64,000 bases of DNA, from NCBI RefSeq assembly GCF_024166365.1, contig NC_064825.1, forward strand, positions 103,244,480-103,308,479, written 5' to 3'. Numbering within the stretch: position 1 is the first letter of the stretch; each line of letters begins with the position of its first letter. The translations under genes and the position numbers were made by a program. The notes under the pieces were generated by a model, which had not been told where the DNA came from, did no database searches, and worked only from the letters and a program-made list of their open reading frames with translations. This document shows positions 43,199 through 53,885 of the stretch, in pieces. The stretch is from Elephas maximus indicus (lineage: Eukaryota; Chordata; Mammalia; Proboscidea; Elephantidae).

Positions 43199-43613
43199 TG
43201 TCATAGTTTCTTCATGCTGCTGTAACAAAATAACCACAAGTGGGTGGCTTTAAAGAACAAAAACTTACTTTCTTCCGGTTTAGGAGGCTAGAAGTCTGAA
43301 TTCAGGGCCCTGGCTCTAGGGGAAATCCTTCTCTGTTGGGTCTGGGGGAAGGTCTCTTTTCAGGTTTTCATTCCTTGGTTTCTTGGAGGTCTTCATGTGG
43401 TGACCTTCACGGGTCTTATACCTTTCCTTCCTAATCTGTACCTAATCTGCATTTTTATATCTCAAAGGTGACTGACTTAAAACACACTCTTCACTGATAT
43501 AGTCTCATTAGCATAACAAAGAAAATCCTATTCTCAAATGGGATTACATCCACAGTTTAGGTGTTTAGGATTTACAGTATACATATTTTTGGGACACCAT
43601 TCAATCCATAACA
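43199..43613 (-). mobile_element. MLT1-like MaLR LTR in the L1
   Basis: TGTCATAGTTTCTTCATGCTGCTGTAACAAAATAACC to TTTTTGGGACACCATTCAATCCATAACA. Diverged in the middle from the other MaLR LTRs of this window, so an older subfamily. Confidence 0.83.
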
Positions 43614-43688
43614 CTCACTTACATATGAAAGATCCAAAATAAGCAAATGTATAGAGACCAAAGTTTATTAGTGGTTATCATGGGTGGG

Positions 43689-43845
43689 TGGAGCCCTGGT
43701 AGTGTAATGGTTAAGAGCTATGCTGCTAACCAAAAGGTCAGCAGTTCAAATCCACCAGCTGCTCCTTGGAAACCCTGTGAGGCAGTTCTACTTTGTCCTA
43801 TAGCATCACTGAGTCGGAATCTACTCAACAGCAGTGGGTTTGGTA
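43689..43845 (+). mobile_element. AfroSINE, short subfamily
   Basis: GGAGCCCTGGTAGTGTAATGGTTAAGAGC, CAGTTCAAATCCACC box B, and CACTGAGTCGGAATCTACTCAACAGC tail. Confidence 0.92.
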
Positions 43846-44293
43846 GTGATTTGGTGTGGATGGAAGGGAGGAGAAGGGGGGAGTCATGGTTTAGGAAGCA
43901 CTGAGTTTCTATTTATGGTGATGGAAATTTGGCAACAGATACTGGCGATGGTTGCACAACATGATTAATGTAATTGATGTCACTAAATTATACATGTAGA
44001 AAATGTTAAATTGGCAAATGTGTTACGTATATTTTTACAACAATAAAAATGAGAGAGAGAGAGCCTGGAAACAAACAAACAAAAAAACCCTGCATATTCC
44101 CGGGAAAAGTCCTAATAGGCGCTGTCCATAGCTGGCTGTCTGTCTCCTTTCTGGCCACAACCACCTCCCGTGAGTCCACGAAATCTTCCTTGGCTTTCAC
44201 CTCCTTGCTCCTCAATTCTGGTGCACACTAGCTTTTTCGGTCTAGCCAGCACTTCCACGTCTTTTGCAGAACTCCTCCTCCCCATTCCTGTTA

Positions 44294-44681
44294 CAGGCAG
44301 TCCCCGGGTCATGAACCAGTTTAATTCCTAAGTCTGTCTTTAAATCAAATTTGTAAGTAAATTGGAACAGCTAGGTATAGTTCGGATCTGATGTCAGTTA
44401 GTCAAATGTTTGTCCTAGTATGTAGTATATAGTGTACCTTTCTATGCATAAAAACCATTAAAGAACTATTTCCAGATACACTAAAACATATTTAACATAA
44501 TAATACAGTAATAATAATAATGTTTTTATGAGTGTTGCAAAGTAGCTCCCATTTGTTATTGCAAACCATTGTATGTAACTCGAACTTTTAATATAATAGG
44601 TTTTATGGGGGTGGGAGGGTTGGTTTGTAACTATAGGTTGTACGTAAGTTGGTTGTTTTTAACTTAGAAGCTGTCTGTGAG
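44294..44681. mobile_element. Candidate TcMar-type DNA transposon
   Basis: Left end ACAGGCAGTCCCCGGGTCATGAACC and right end (reverse complement) ACAGACAGCTTCTAAGTTAAAAAC share ACAG-CAG and comparable CAACTTACGTACAA / AAATTTGTAAGTAAATT blocks. Mammalian Tigger-like non-autonomous elements begin in a similar way (ACAGGCAGTCCCC). I am not certain of the family. Confidence 0.5.
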
Positions 44682-44823
44682 GTGTGGCCTTTCTTACCAT
44701 AGTCTCAAAACTCTCATCCAAGCGATTGGGTGGGACTATACAAATAAGGTAATTGTGCCCCAACAAGGGGGTTGGACAGCTTGTTAATAATGCAAATAAA
44801 GTTCATGGCATCTGTGTGGCGGC
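44682..44823. other. Unassigned, possibly LTR remnant
   Basis: GATTGGGTGGGACTATACAAATAAGGTAATTGTGCCCC followed by AATAAAG resembles the middle of an ERVL LTR (compare 47.83-47.92 kb), but the match is short. Confidence 0.35.
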
Positions 44824-45300
44824 TGTTGTGTCGTTAGGTGCGATCTAGTCAGTTCTGACTCGTAGTGATCCTAAGTACAACACAACGAAATACAGGCTGG
44901 TCCTGTGCCATCCTCACAATTGTTGTTATGCTTGAGCCCAAAGTGGCAGCCACTGTGTCAATCCATCTCATTGAGGGTCTTCTTCTTTTTCGCTGACCCT
45001 CTACTTTACCATGGATGATGTCCTTCTCCAGGGACTGGTATCTCCTGATAGCATGTCCGAAGTGTGTGAGACGTAGTCTCACTATCCTTGCTTCTAAGGA
45101 GGATTCTAGTTGTACTTCAATATGTATATTCAATATTCCTTGTCAACGCCACAATTCAAAGGCATCAGTTCTTCTTCTGTCTTCCTTATTCATCGTCGAG
45201 CTTTCGCATGCATGTGAGGTGATTGAAAACACCATGGCTTGGGTCAGGTGCACCTTAGTCTTTTGCAGCAGATTTGCCCAATGCAACGTATGTCATTTGA

Positions 45301-45880
45301 TTTTTTTATTGAATTTTAGTTGCAGGTTTACAGAACAAACTAGTTTCTCGTTAAACAGTTAGTACGCGTACACACATGGTTGTATGACATTGGTTAATAA
45401 CTCCACGACATGTCAACACTCTTCCTTCTCAACCCTGGGTTCCCTATTACCAGCTTTCCTGTTCCCTCCTGACTTCCTGTCCCTGCCCCACGGCTGGTGT
45501 GCTCCTTTAGTCTTGTTTTGTTCTATGGGTCCGTTCAATCTTTGGCTGAAGGGTGAACCTCAGGAGTGGCCTCATTACTGAGCTGAAAGGGTGTCTGGGG
45601 GCCATACTCTCAGGGTTTCTCCAGTCTCTGTCAGGCCAGCAAGTCTGGTCTTTCTCTTTGAGTTAGAATTTTGTTCTACGTTTTTCTCCAGCTCTGTCTG
45701 AGACCCTCTATTATGATCCGTGTCAGAGCAGTCAGTGGTGGTAGATGGGCACCATCTAGTTGTACTGGACTCAGTCTGGTGGAGGTTGGGGTAGATGTGG
45801 TCCGTTAGTCCTTTGGACTAATCTTTCCCTTGTGTCTTTAGTTTTCTTCATTTTTCCTTGCTCCCAAAGGGGTGATACCA
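45301..45880 (-). mobile_element. L1 3' UTR inserted in the RTE
   Basis: Starts with TTTTTTTATTGAATTTTAGTTGCAGG (reversed tail) and runs through CCACGACATGTCAACACTC and TTTGTTCTACGTTTTTCTCCAGCTCTGTC to CTTGCTCCCAAAGGGGTG. TCATTTGATTT on the left and ATCGTTTGATTT on the right are the target duplication. It is the reverse of the 3' UTR at 41.8-42.5 kb. Confidence 0.85.
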
Positions 45881-46793
45881 GTATCGTTTGATTTCTTGAC
45901 TGCTGCTTCCATGGTTGTTGATTGTGGATTCAAGTAAAATGAAATCCTTAACAACTTCAGTCTTTTCTCCATTTATCATGTTGTTGCTCATTAGTCCAGT
46001 TGTGGGGATTTTTGTTTTCTTTATGTTGAGGCGTAAGCCATACTGAAGGCTATAGTCTTTGATCTTTATCACTAAGTGCTCCAAGTCCTCTACACTTTCA
46101 GCAAGCAAGGTTGTGTCATCTGCATAACACAGGCTGTTAATGAGCCTTCTTCCAATCTTGATGCCCCATTCTTCTTCATATAGTCCAGTTTCTCAGATTA
46201 TTTTCTCAGCATACAGATGGAATAAGTATGGTGAAAGGATACAACTGTGATGCACACCTTTCCTGACTTTAAACCACACAGTACCCCGTTATTCTGTTCG
46301 AACAGCTGCCTCTTGATCTATGTACAGGTTCCTCATGAGCACAATTAACTGTTCTGGGATTCCCATTCTTCCCAATGTTATTCTTAATTTGTTATGATCC
46401 ACACAGTCAAATGCCTTTGCATAGTCAATAAAATACAGGTAAACACTTTATGGTATTCTCTGTTTTCAGCCAAGATACATTTGACATTAGCAATGATATC
46501 CCTGGCTCCACGTCCTCGTCTTGAATCCAGCTTGAATTTCTGGCATTTCCCTGTCAATATGCTGCTGTAGCCGCTTTTGAATGATCTACAGCAAAATTTT
46601 ACTCGCTATTGATATTAATGATATTATTTGATAATTCCCGCATTCCATTGGATTAGCTTTCTTGGGACTAGGCATAAATATGGATCTCTTCCAGTTGGTT
46701 GACCAGGTAGCTGTCTTTCAAATTTCTTGGCATAGATGAATGAGCACTTCTAGTGCTGCATCAGTTTGTCGAAACATTTCAGTTGGTGGTCTG

Positions 46794-47240
46794 TCAGTTC
46801 CCGGAGCCTTGTTTTTCCACCAGTGCCTTCAGTGCAGCTTGGGCCTCTTCCTTCAGTACCACAGGTTCCTGATTATATGCCACCTCCTGAAATGGTAGAA
46901 CGTTGACCAATTTTTTTTTTTTTGGTACAGCAACTCTGCGTATTCCTTCCATCTTCTTTTGACTCTTCCTGCGTGGTCTAATATTTTCCCTGTAAAATCC
47001 TTCAATATTGCTACTTGAAGCTTGAATTTTTTTCTTTAGTTCTTTCAGCTTGAGAAATGCCAAACATGTTCTTTCCTTTTGGTTTTCTAACTCTAGGTCT
47101 TTGCACATGTCATTATAATACTTCATATTGTCTTCTTCAGCCGCCCTTTGAAATCTGTTTAGCTCTTTTACTTCATCATTTCTTCCATTTGCTTTAGCTA
47201 CTTGACGTTCAAAAGCAAGTTTCAGAGTCTCTTCTGACAT
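46794..47240 (-). pseudogene. RTE ORF remnant, endonuclease-RT linker
   Basis: A 148-residue open stretch on the minus strand beginning MSEETLKLAFERQ and ending in ALKALVEKQG. It is basic and rich in Lys, Glu and Arg, with predicted helix-forming character. By its place between the endonuclease side and the RT side it is the linker of the RTE polyprotein. It is only a fragment; flanking frames are broken. Confidence 0.72.
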
Positions 47241-47352
47241 CCATTTTGGTCTTTTCTTTCTCTATGTCTTTTGAATGACCTCTTGCTTTCTTCATATATG
47301 ATGTCCTTGAAATCATTCCACAACTTCTCTGGTATTTGGTCATTAGTGTTTG

Positions 47353-47517
47353 TCTTAGTCATCTAGTGCTGCTATAACAGAAATACCAAGCGGATGGCTT
47401 TAACAAAGAGAAATTTATTTTCTCACAGTCTAGTAGGCTAGAAGTCCAAATATAGGGCATTATCTCCAGGGGAAGGCCTTCTCTTTCTGTCGGACCTGGA
47501 GGAAGGTCCCAAAAGAT
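47353..47517 (-). mobile_element. Truncated MaLR LTR
   Basis: TGTCTTAGTCATCTAGTGCTGCTATAACAG through GGAAGGCCTTCTCTTTCTGTCGG and then breaks off at GGAAGGTCC. The remaining two thirds of the LTR are missing and RTE 5' sequence follows at once. Confidence 0.85.
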
Positions 47518-47834
47518 TGACTCCATACACATCATTCAGGTCGACTCTATTTTGAGGAGGCATCTCTTCCCCAGTTGTATTTTGAGTGCCTTCCAATCTG
47601 AGTGTCTCATCTTCTGGCAATATATCAGACAGTGTTCCACTGCTATTCATAAGGTTTTCACTGGCTAATTCTTTTCAGAAGTAGACTGCTGGGTCCTTCT
47701 TCCTAGTCTGTCTTAGTCTGGAATCTCAGCTGAAACCTGTCCTCCATGGGTGACCCTGCTAGTGTTTGAATACCAGTAGCATAGCTTTCAGCATCACAGC
47801 TACATGAAAGCCCCCACAGTAAAACAAAATGACA

Positions 47835-48464
47835 GATGCAGTGTGGGGATGGGACCATGCAAACAAGGCCTATGGAACCCTAATGAAGGAATTGGTCAGT
47901 TTTGCCATCCCACGGGGCTTAAAACGAGCCACCCCAGAGGTGGGAGGGGAAGATCTCACTACCACCAAGGAAGAAGAGCCAGGAGTGGAGTTCATCTTTT
48001 GGACCTGGAATGCCTGTGCTGAGAAGCTCCTGGACTAGAACCAGGAGAAAGAGAGAAAGAGATGTAATACTGAAGATGGCAAGAAGCTGCGGTAGAGAAA
48101 TGGTGGCAGCAGAACCAGGAGACCGGCAGAAGACAACTTGGCCCACAGAATGAGAAAGCTGAGTGCCTTCGGGCAGAAGGCTTGCTCGCAGAGTGGGGTG
48201 CAGAGCTAAAAAAGCTTTGTAACAATTGCCTGAGTAGGGGCAGAGGCCAAGGTCCAGGGAGAGGCAAGAGTGCCTGCAGGAATACCTGAGAAGAGGCTGT
48301 CCTGATGGAAGAACTGTATCCTGAGTGTTCATGAACCTGAATTGTAATCTCTTACTTCCCTAACAAACCCCCATAAGTGTGAGTATGGTCTGTGAGTTCT
48401 GTGTGGCTGTTGCACTGAATTATCAAACTCAGCAGAGAAGTAGAGAGTTCGTGGGAGGGACGGT
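47835..48464 (+). mobile_element. ERVL LTR, LTR16-like
   Basis: The right part (AATCTCTTACTTCCCTAACAAACCCCCATAAGTGTGAG, TCTGTGAGTTCTGTGTGGC, CTGAATTATCAAACTCAGCAGAGAAG) matches ERVL LTRs of the LTR16/LTR33 kind. The left boundary is uncertain. The frames on both strands here (47804-48332) are LTR sequence and not genes. Confidence 0.65.
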
Positions 48465-48480
48465 TGGTATCAGAATTGGT
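48465..48480 (+). other. Primer-binding site after the ERVL LTR
   Basis: TGGTATCAGAATTGGT directly follows the LTR and resembles a tRNA-Leu primer site (TGGTACCAGGAGTGG). It shows that the element was once a provirus and that a little internal sequence remains on the right. Confidence 0.55.
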
Positions 48481-48654
48481 AAAGATGGCGGAGAGAGGAG
48501 GCATGTCTGACCTTTGTCTCATAGAAATTAGCCTTGGGGTGTTGATCTTGATCCTCCTTCCCCTTTGTGAAGTCAGAGGAAGTCATACACTGCCCCCATG
48601 CCGTTTTTACAGCCTGTGTATGATCTGTTTAGTTTGTTTCACAGTACATACTTG

Positions 48655-48860
48655 TGATAAACTTGTTGCTGTCAAGTCAATTTGGACTAACAGAAACCCT
48701 ACAGGACAGAGTCTCCTCTGCCCCATAGGGTTCCTGATGCTGTAATCTTTATGGAAGCAGACTGCCACATCTTTCTCCTGCAGAGTAGTTGGTAGGTTTG
48801 ACCCGCCAACTTTTTGGTTAGCAGCCAAGCACTTAGCCACTGCGCCACCAGGGCCCCTTC
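48655..48860 (-). mobile_element. AfroSINE
   Basis: AACTTGTTGCTGTCAAGTCAATTTGG, GGAAGCAGACTGCCACATCTTTCTCC, GTTAGCAGCCAAGCACTTAGCCACTGCGCCACCAGGGCCCC. CTTGTGATA occurs on both sides as the target duplication. Confidence 0.92.
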
Positions 48861-48894
48861 TTGTGATAGACATCATTAGTTACCTATCCGATCT

Positions 48895-49440
48895 AGTTCC
48901 CCTTCTTCCTGGCTAAACAATCTTCAATTTTGTTCATGGTGACCATGTGACCAGGTCCAGGTATTGAGTCATGATATGTTTAAGCCAAGAAGACCACCCC
49001 GTTTTCCACTTCCCTGGCCTCTCTAACAGCTAGCAGTAGCCATGTGACCCAGTTTTGGCCAATAAGACCTAAGAGGAAGTCCGCTATGGGATTTCTGAGA
49101 ATACTTGAGTTTTTGACAAAAGAGAACAGCCCTAACTTCCTCCTCCGAACTTCTCTTCCCTTCAACTTAAACCTAGTCGTGATGGCTAGTGCCCTCTGCA
49201 GCTGGAAGTAAACTGAGAGTTGTTAGCAACCATCATTTGGAGAAAGCCTGTCCGCTGAGCAGAGAATGTGATCAAACACAGAGAGAAAACCAATAGGGCA
49301 GGAAGTGAGAGAAAGAGAAGTTGAGGCCTTATTTGAATTTCTAGAACTATCATACCTGAAACAAGCACCACCCCTGGAATTCCAAGTTATGTGAGCAAGA
49401 CACGCCTTTTATTTTCCTTTTCTTTTGAGGTAGGTTTCCA
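48895..49440. repeat. Old LTR-like repeat
   Basis: CCATGTGACCCAGTTTTGGCCAATAAGACCTAAGAGGAAGTC and CTGAGCAGAGAATGTGATC resemble sequence found in old mammalian LTRs (MLT1 group). The assignment is by general appearance only. Confidence 0.45.
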
Positions 49441-49517
49441 TTATCTGCAACCGAAGGAGTCTGACTTATACTCTCTTTGACTCAGGTATCCTACCTTGAT
49501 TTTTTTTAAAAACGCAA

Positions 49518-49711
49518 ACCGGCTGCCTTTGAGTGGATTCTGACTCACGATGACCGCAGGTAGAAATACACCCCGTTGGCTTTTCAAGGCTATAACCTTT
49601 TGGAAGTAGATCACCAAAAATTTCTCCTGAGGCACCTCTGGGTGGGCTTGAATTACCAACTTTTCAGTTAGTAGTCGTGCACTTAACCGTTTGCGTCACC
49701 CAGGGACTCCT
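49518..49711 (-). mobile_element. Diverged AfroSINE-related copy
   Basis: CCGGCTGCCTTTGAGTGGATTCTGACTCACGATGACC, GGAAGTAGATCACC, TTTTCAGTTAGTAGTCGTGCACTTAACCG and CACCCAGGGACTCC. Confidence 0.83.
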
Positions 49712-50425
49712 CCTATCTTGACGGTGAATGTCTGTTAGGGTTTCCAACCTTCCGCTGCCTGTGACATCTGGGCTGTTACTGACAGGATGTCCATGGGGAC
49801 TGTAGTCACACCTCCATCCACCTTTCTAGACTCAACCCCAGCCCCTCCCCCCCATATCACCTCTTCTACCACTTGGTCAAAAATTGGCCAAAGGGAATGA
49901 AGAAGAAAGAAACACAGGGTGTCACCACACACCAGGGCCTCTTCAACTCCACAATGTCCTCAGAACGCCCTCGCAACTCCTTTGTTTGAGAAATACCGGA
50001 GTTAAGAAATGGAAGTCAAATAAAAGCAAGCTGGGCAGGAAGGCGTGGGGGAGGCGTGGAGTTGTCTAATCTGGGAGGGATCTTTGAGATCATCAACCCA
50101 TTCTCTCACTTGTTTGTTCAGTCATGTAGCAACATTTTTGTTGAGCTCCTACTCTGTGCCGGACTCTCAAGTAGTCCTTGCCTTTTCTACATAGAGGTGG
50201 AAATGTGACGTACAGTGTACGAAAGGTATGAAAGAAAGAAATCGGACTAGCGAGTCTCCATCTTTCCTCAGGCTTCTCAAAGAGGAAATGGCCTTAAAAG
50301 AAAACAGATGAAATCCAGATTGGTAGGAAGACAAAGCCTTATTCTGGGTGGGATTTGGGATGGTAAAATGAGGTGGCCTGGGAATCTTCAGGAATGAAGA
50401 CCTAATTCACTGACTCGTCTTTAAC
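49712..50425. other. No gene recognised
   Basis: Mixed sequence. Positions 50105-50175 (TTGTTGAGCTCCTACTCTGTGCCGG) are an ancient repeat scrap. No reading frame that I can support. Confidence 0.5.
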
Positions 50426-50429
50426 AGGA

Positions 50430-51055
50430 AGCTCCGTGGAGTAATGCATAATGCAAGAACTTCAGAGCTAGGTTTGAATCTCAATTCTTTTCTTGAAGTG
50501 TGTGGCTTTAGACAAATTGCTAAGCATCTCTGAGTTTCCATTTCCTTAGCATTGTTGTGAGCACTGTATGGACATAGTAACATCATCTAACATTTACAGG
50601 GAGCTTACTGCATCCCAGCTTCTGATCTAAGCTCTTTACTCACATTATTTAATCCTCACAACAAATAGAAAGGCATATTCTAGGCAAGCTACCTTTGGTC
50701 AGTTGTAGAGCCTGGCTTGGAACCCAGGCCATATGTGGCTCCAAAGCCTGTGCTTATAACCAGCCCACTTACTGCCACCATCAGTGGCAAAATGGGGTTG
50801 ACTCTCTCATGTTAATAACTAAAGACAACAATGAAGGGGTAAAATGCAGGAGCTCTGGAGCCAGTCTACTGGGGTTCAAATTCCAGGTTTATCACCCATT
50901 AGGTATGTAAACTGAAGCATATTACTTAACTTCTCTATCTCTGCCGTGATTTTCTCATCTGTAAAATGGGACTGATAATGAGACTCAGGGTTAAGTGAGT
51001 TAATACAACCATTCCTGGCACACGGTGGGTGCTCAATAAATGCTGCCTACTAGTC
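50430..51055. repeat. Three MIR-type SINEs
   Basis: Forward MIR at 50430-50590 (TTTGAATCTCAATTC, CATCTCTGAGTTTCCATTTCC), reversed at 50575-50770 (TTACAGGGAGCTTACTGCATCCCAG, ACCTTTGGTCAGTTGTAGAGCC), forward at 50840-51055 (CTCTGGAGCCAGTCTACTGGGG, CTCATCTGTAAAATGGGACTG, GGTGGGTGCTCAATAAATG). Confidence 0.85.
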
Positions 51056-51189
51056 CTTTCAAGCCTCCTTACTTCCTCAGAGAGGTCGCCCTGCCCAGTG
51101 TTAATTATATTCCTTCCTGTTATTCATCCTTATGGCACCCTGCTCCCTTTCTACAAAGTGCTTAGGACAATTTGTAATCATACATAAGA

Positions 51190-51405
51190 GGAAGGGAACC
51201 CTGGCAGGGCAAATGGTTAAGCCCTTGGCTGCTAACCAAAAGCTTGGTGGTTTGAACCCACTCAGTGGGTCTGTGGAAGAAAGACCTGGTAATCTGCTTC
51301 TGTAAAGATTATAGCCAAGCAAATCCTATGGGGTGGTTCTACTCTGTAATATAAGGTTGCTATGAGCTGAAATCCACTTTCCGGCACCTATCAACAACAT
51401 ACAAG
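51190..51405 (+). mobile_element. AfroSINE
   Basis: GGGAACCCTGGCAGGGCAAATGG head, TCTGTAAAGATTATAGCC body, CCGGCACCTATCAACAAC tail. ACATAAGAG and ACATACAAGAG are the flanking duplication. Confidence 0.9.
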
Positions 51406-51530
51406 AGTAACCATCTCACAGGGTTGCTATGGCGATTAAACGGGATCATGCAAGTAAAGCACAGAGCTTGGCACACATGTAACTCTTAGCAAGTGTGAGC
51501 CATTATTATTATTACCATTATTATTTACAT
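51406..51530 (+). repeat. MIR 3' part
   Basis: CTCACAGGGTTGCTATGGCGATTAAACGGGATCATGCAAGTAAAGC and CTTGGCACACATGTAACTC match the MIR 3' half, followed by an ATT microsatellite-like tail. Confidence 0.8.
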
Positions 51531-52135
51531 TGGAGTCCTTCCTTGGCTAAGATCATTGACATATGTACATTCATCGGATCTAAGATACCATCAATTATAA
51601 GCCACACCTTAGGTGTATTTCGAAGAAATAGAAAAACCACTGTACAAGGTTTTCCTATTACCGCGAGTTTTTATTTTATGCTGATTGAAAGAGCTCTTTC
51701 AAGTCCTCTTATTGAGACACAGATTTTTATCATATATCATGCTGCTCTGTTTTCTTGCCTTTCTTTTTAGTACACAATATCTTTTCATTTCAGTGCCAGA
51801 TACAGCATGTAATCTTTTTGAAGACGTTGTAAGGGGTGATTAAACTCAACACCTGTAGAACAAAGAATGCACATAGCCTAAGGGAAGGGATGATGAGATG
51901 GAGAGCTGCAACCAAGTTTGTGCATTGCCTGGTGGACAGTAATTTAAGATGTTATTGATTGCAGCACATGACCTTATTTCAGAGGTGTAAAAATGTGGGG
52001 GAAAAGTCTTAAAATTGATGAAATACAATCTTAAAATGTAAGTGTCCCCCTAACAGATGTATGGTTTTCTATAAGCCACCGTGCTTTACCTTTTGGAATT
52101 TCCTTCTAACTAGCGATTTCATGTACATTGAACTT
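51531..52135. other. No gene recognised
   Basis: AT-rich. The 91-residue frame at 51495-51770 has no domain. Positions 51540-51690 may be an ancient conserved repeat that I cannot name. Confidence 0.45.
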
Positions 52136-52548
52136 TGTGTTAGTTAAAACAATGCTAGCTGTGATAACAGATACACCCTGAAACCTCATTGGTTAACACT
52201 ATAACGGTTTATTTCTTGCTTGTGTAGAGTCCAAATTGGGTGTCCTAATTGACAGCAGGGGCCCTATTCTGCATCATCATTCAGGGATCCAGGCACATGG
52301 AGATTTTGCTGATTTCAACAGGCGACTGGAAGGTTTGCTAGGGGCACATAAGCAATGGGCACATGGGGAAGAGCAGGTAGGGTCCTGCATAGAAGTTTTT
52401 ATGGACTAAATCTAGAAGTGGCTTGCTCGGCATGCTTTTTTTCACATTCCACTGCCAGAGCTTGATCACATGGCCAAACCTAACTGCAAGGAAGGCTGGG
52501 AAATGTAGTCTAGTTGTGTCTCCAGGAAGAAGAGGAACTGGATTTTGT
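52136..52548. repeat. Old interspersed repeat, family uncertain
   Basis: GTGATAACAGATACACCCTGAAACCTCATTGG, CGGTTTATTTCTTGCTTGTG and GGAAGGCTGGGAAATGTAGTC follow the order of an old LTR-like mammalian repeat. Confidence 0.5.
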
Positions 52549-52549
52549 A

Positions 52550-52722
52550 AAACCAAAAAAACCCAAAGCTATTGCCATCAAGTCGATTCCGACTCATAGC
52601 GACCCTATAGGACAGAGTAGGACTGCCCCACAGAGTTTCCAAGGAGAGCCTGGTGGATTTGAACTGCTGACTTTTAGGTTAGCAGCCTTAGCACTTAACC
52701 ACTATGCCACTAGGGTTTCCTG
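52550..52722 (-). mobile_element. AfroSINE, short subfamily
   Basis: AAACCCAAAGCTATTGCCATCAAGTCGATTCCGACTCATAGCGACC to CACTTAACCACTATGCCACTAGGGTTTCC. TGGATTTTGTAA and TGGATTTGGTAA flank it. Confidence 0.93.
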
Positions 52723-53378
52723 GATTTGGTAAGCAGTAGCAATTTCTGCTCCAAGGTTTATAGAAAATTAAGGCACTGTGATGGGCACTCTTGTCTTAAT
52801 CCATCCTGGGTCACAGGCCCACAGGTAGGTGGTAAGCAAAGGGCTGCTGGTGGTCCACAACCCTGCCATAGTCTCAGCACCAGCCGCCGTCTTGCACCTT
52901 CCTCTGTGACTTGCTGCCATCATACTGTCGACACCTGGAGGGCAGGGCTCCTGCCTTCTATTCCTTGGTTTTGGCTGAAGAACTTGGCACCACACACAGT
53001 TGGTGCTCTGAAATCTTTTGCTGATTGATGACTTGTATTCGTTCCGCACCTCACTCTTATTTGATGTGAAATATTTTCATGTATTAATTTCTTTTCTCCT
53101 ATTATTTTAATTATGCAAATAACATGGTCACTGTAAAAAAATTAGAAATGGAAATAAATGAATAGAAAAAGTGCTAAAATTATCTGAAATCTCATTTGCC
53201 ATTATCATCTTGGAGCATTATTAACTTTTCTCTGTGCATATGTTCAAATATTTTTCTCTGTCTAAAGTGGGATTATTTCTATCCTGCTCTTTTCACCCAA
53301 AAAGATATTGAGAATATTCCTCAAAAACAAAACAAAACAAAACAAAACCCAACAAATATAACCTATATGAGGCCAAAT
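52723..53378. other. No gene recognised
   Basis: Unassigned, with an AT-rich LINE-like part at 53060-53320 and an AAAAC repeat at 53326-53350. Overlapping frames on both strands near 52.73-53.05 kb have no domain. Confidence 0.45.
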
Positions 53379-53590
53379 GGTCAATAATTACTTTAAAACA
53401 AAGATGAGAATGTAAGGAGGGAAGGGAAACTAGATTAAAGGAATTGGAACAACCAGAACAGAAATAATGAGAATGTTCATGCATTGTGAAGAATGTAACC
53501 AATGTTACTGAACAATTCATGTAGAAATTGTCGAATGGGAGCCTAAACTTCTGTGTAAACCTTCACCAAAAACACAATAAAATATGATTA
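53379..53590 (+). mobile_element. L1 LINE 3' end
   Basis: GGGAAGGGAAACTAGATTAAAGG, GAATGTAACCAATGTTACTGAACAATTCATGTAG and CTGTGTAAACCTTCACCAAAAACACAATAAAAT match the 3' end of the L1 at 24.4 kb in order. Confidence 0.78.
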
Positions 53591-53885
53591 AAACCAACCA
53601 ACCAATCAACCAATAAATATAAACCTACACCGTCATTTTTAATCTCTCTAAAGTATTCTGTTGTATGACCAAACCAGTTTATTTAACCAGTCTGCTTTTG
53701 GTGGATATTTTAGGTTGTTTCTCATTTGCTTCTGTAATGAACATTTTTATATGTTCCTTTCATTTCATCCGTTGAGTCTTTCATTCAACGGTTTTTTTTT
53801 TTTTTTCATTGAATACCTCTGTGTGTCAGCCTCTTTTCCAGGCACTGGAGAAACGACAGTGATCCAAACAGACAATTAGAGATCC

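Larger units (their letters stand above)
42945..44055 (+). mobile_element. L1 LINE 3' end, older type, interrupted twice
   Basis: Typical L1 blocks: TTCACTACAGCACTTTTCACAAGAGCC, CCAAGTGTACATCAACGG, TGGAATATTACTCAGCC and, at the end, CACTAAATTATACATGTAG with TTTTTACAACAATAAAAATG. The sequence is split by an MLT1-like LTR (43199-43613) and an AfroSINE (43689-43845), both of which are therefore younger. Confidence 0.85.
44824..47834 (-). mobile_element. RTE LINE from 5' end to 3' end, internally deleted
   Basis: The most complete RTE in the window. The 3' end is at 44824 (GTTAGGTGCGATCTAGTCAG...) and the 5' end at about 47834 (CCCCCACAGTAAAACAAAATGACAGATG reversed). Visible on the minus strand are the RT block with MLAESVEDLEHL and LRLNIKKTKI (46108-45848) and the linker between endonuclease and RT (47240-46794). 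An L1 3' UTR is inserted at 45301-45880. A MaLR LTR scrap at 47353-47517 replaces most of the endonuclease region. The enzyme cannot be made. Confidence 0.87.

Noticed and set aside
47804..48332. Overlapping frames of up to 137 residues on both strands
   Set aside because: They lie in an ERVL LTR that is followed by a primer-binding site. LTRs do not encode these products.
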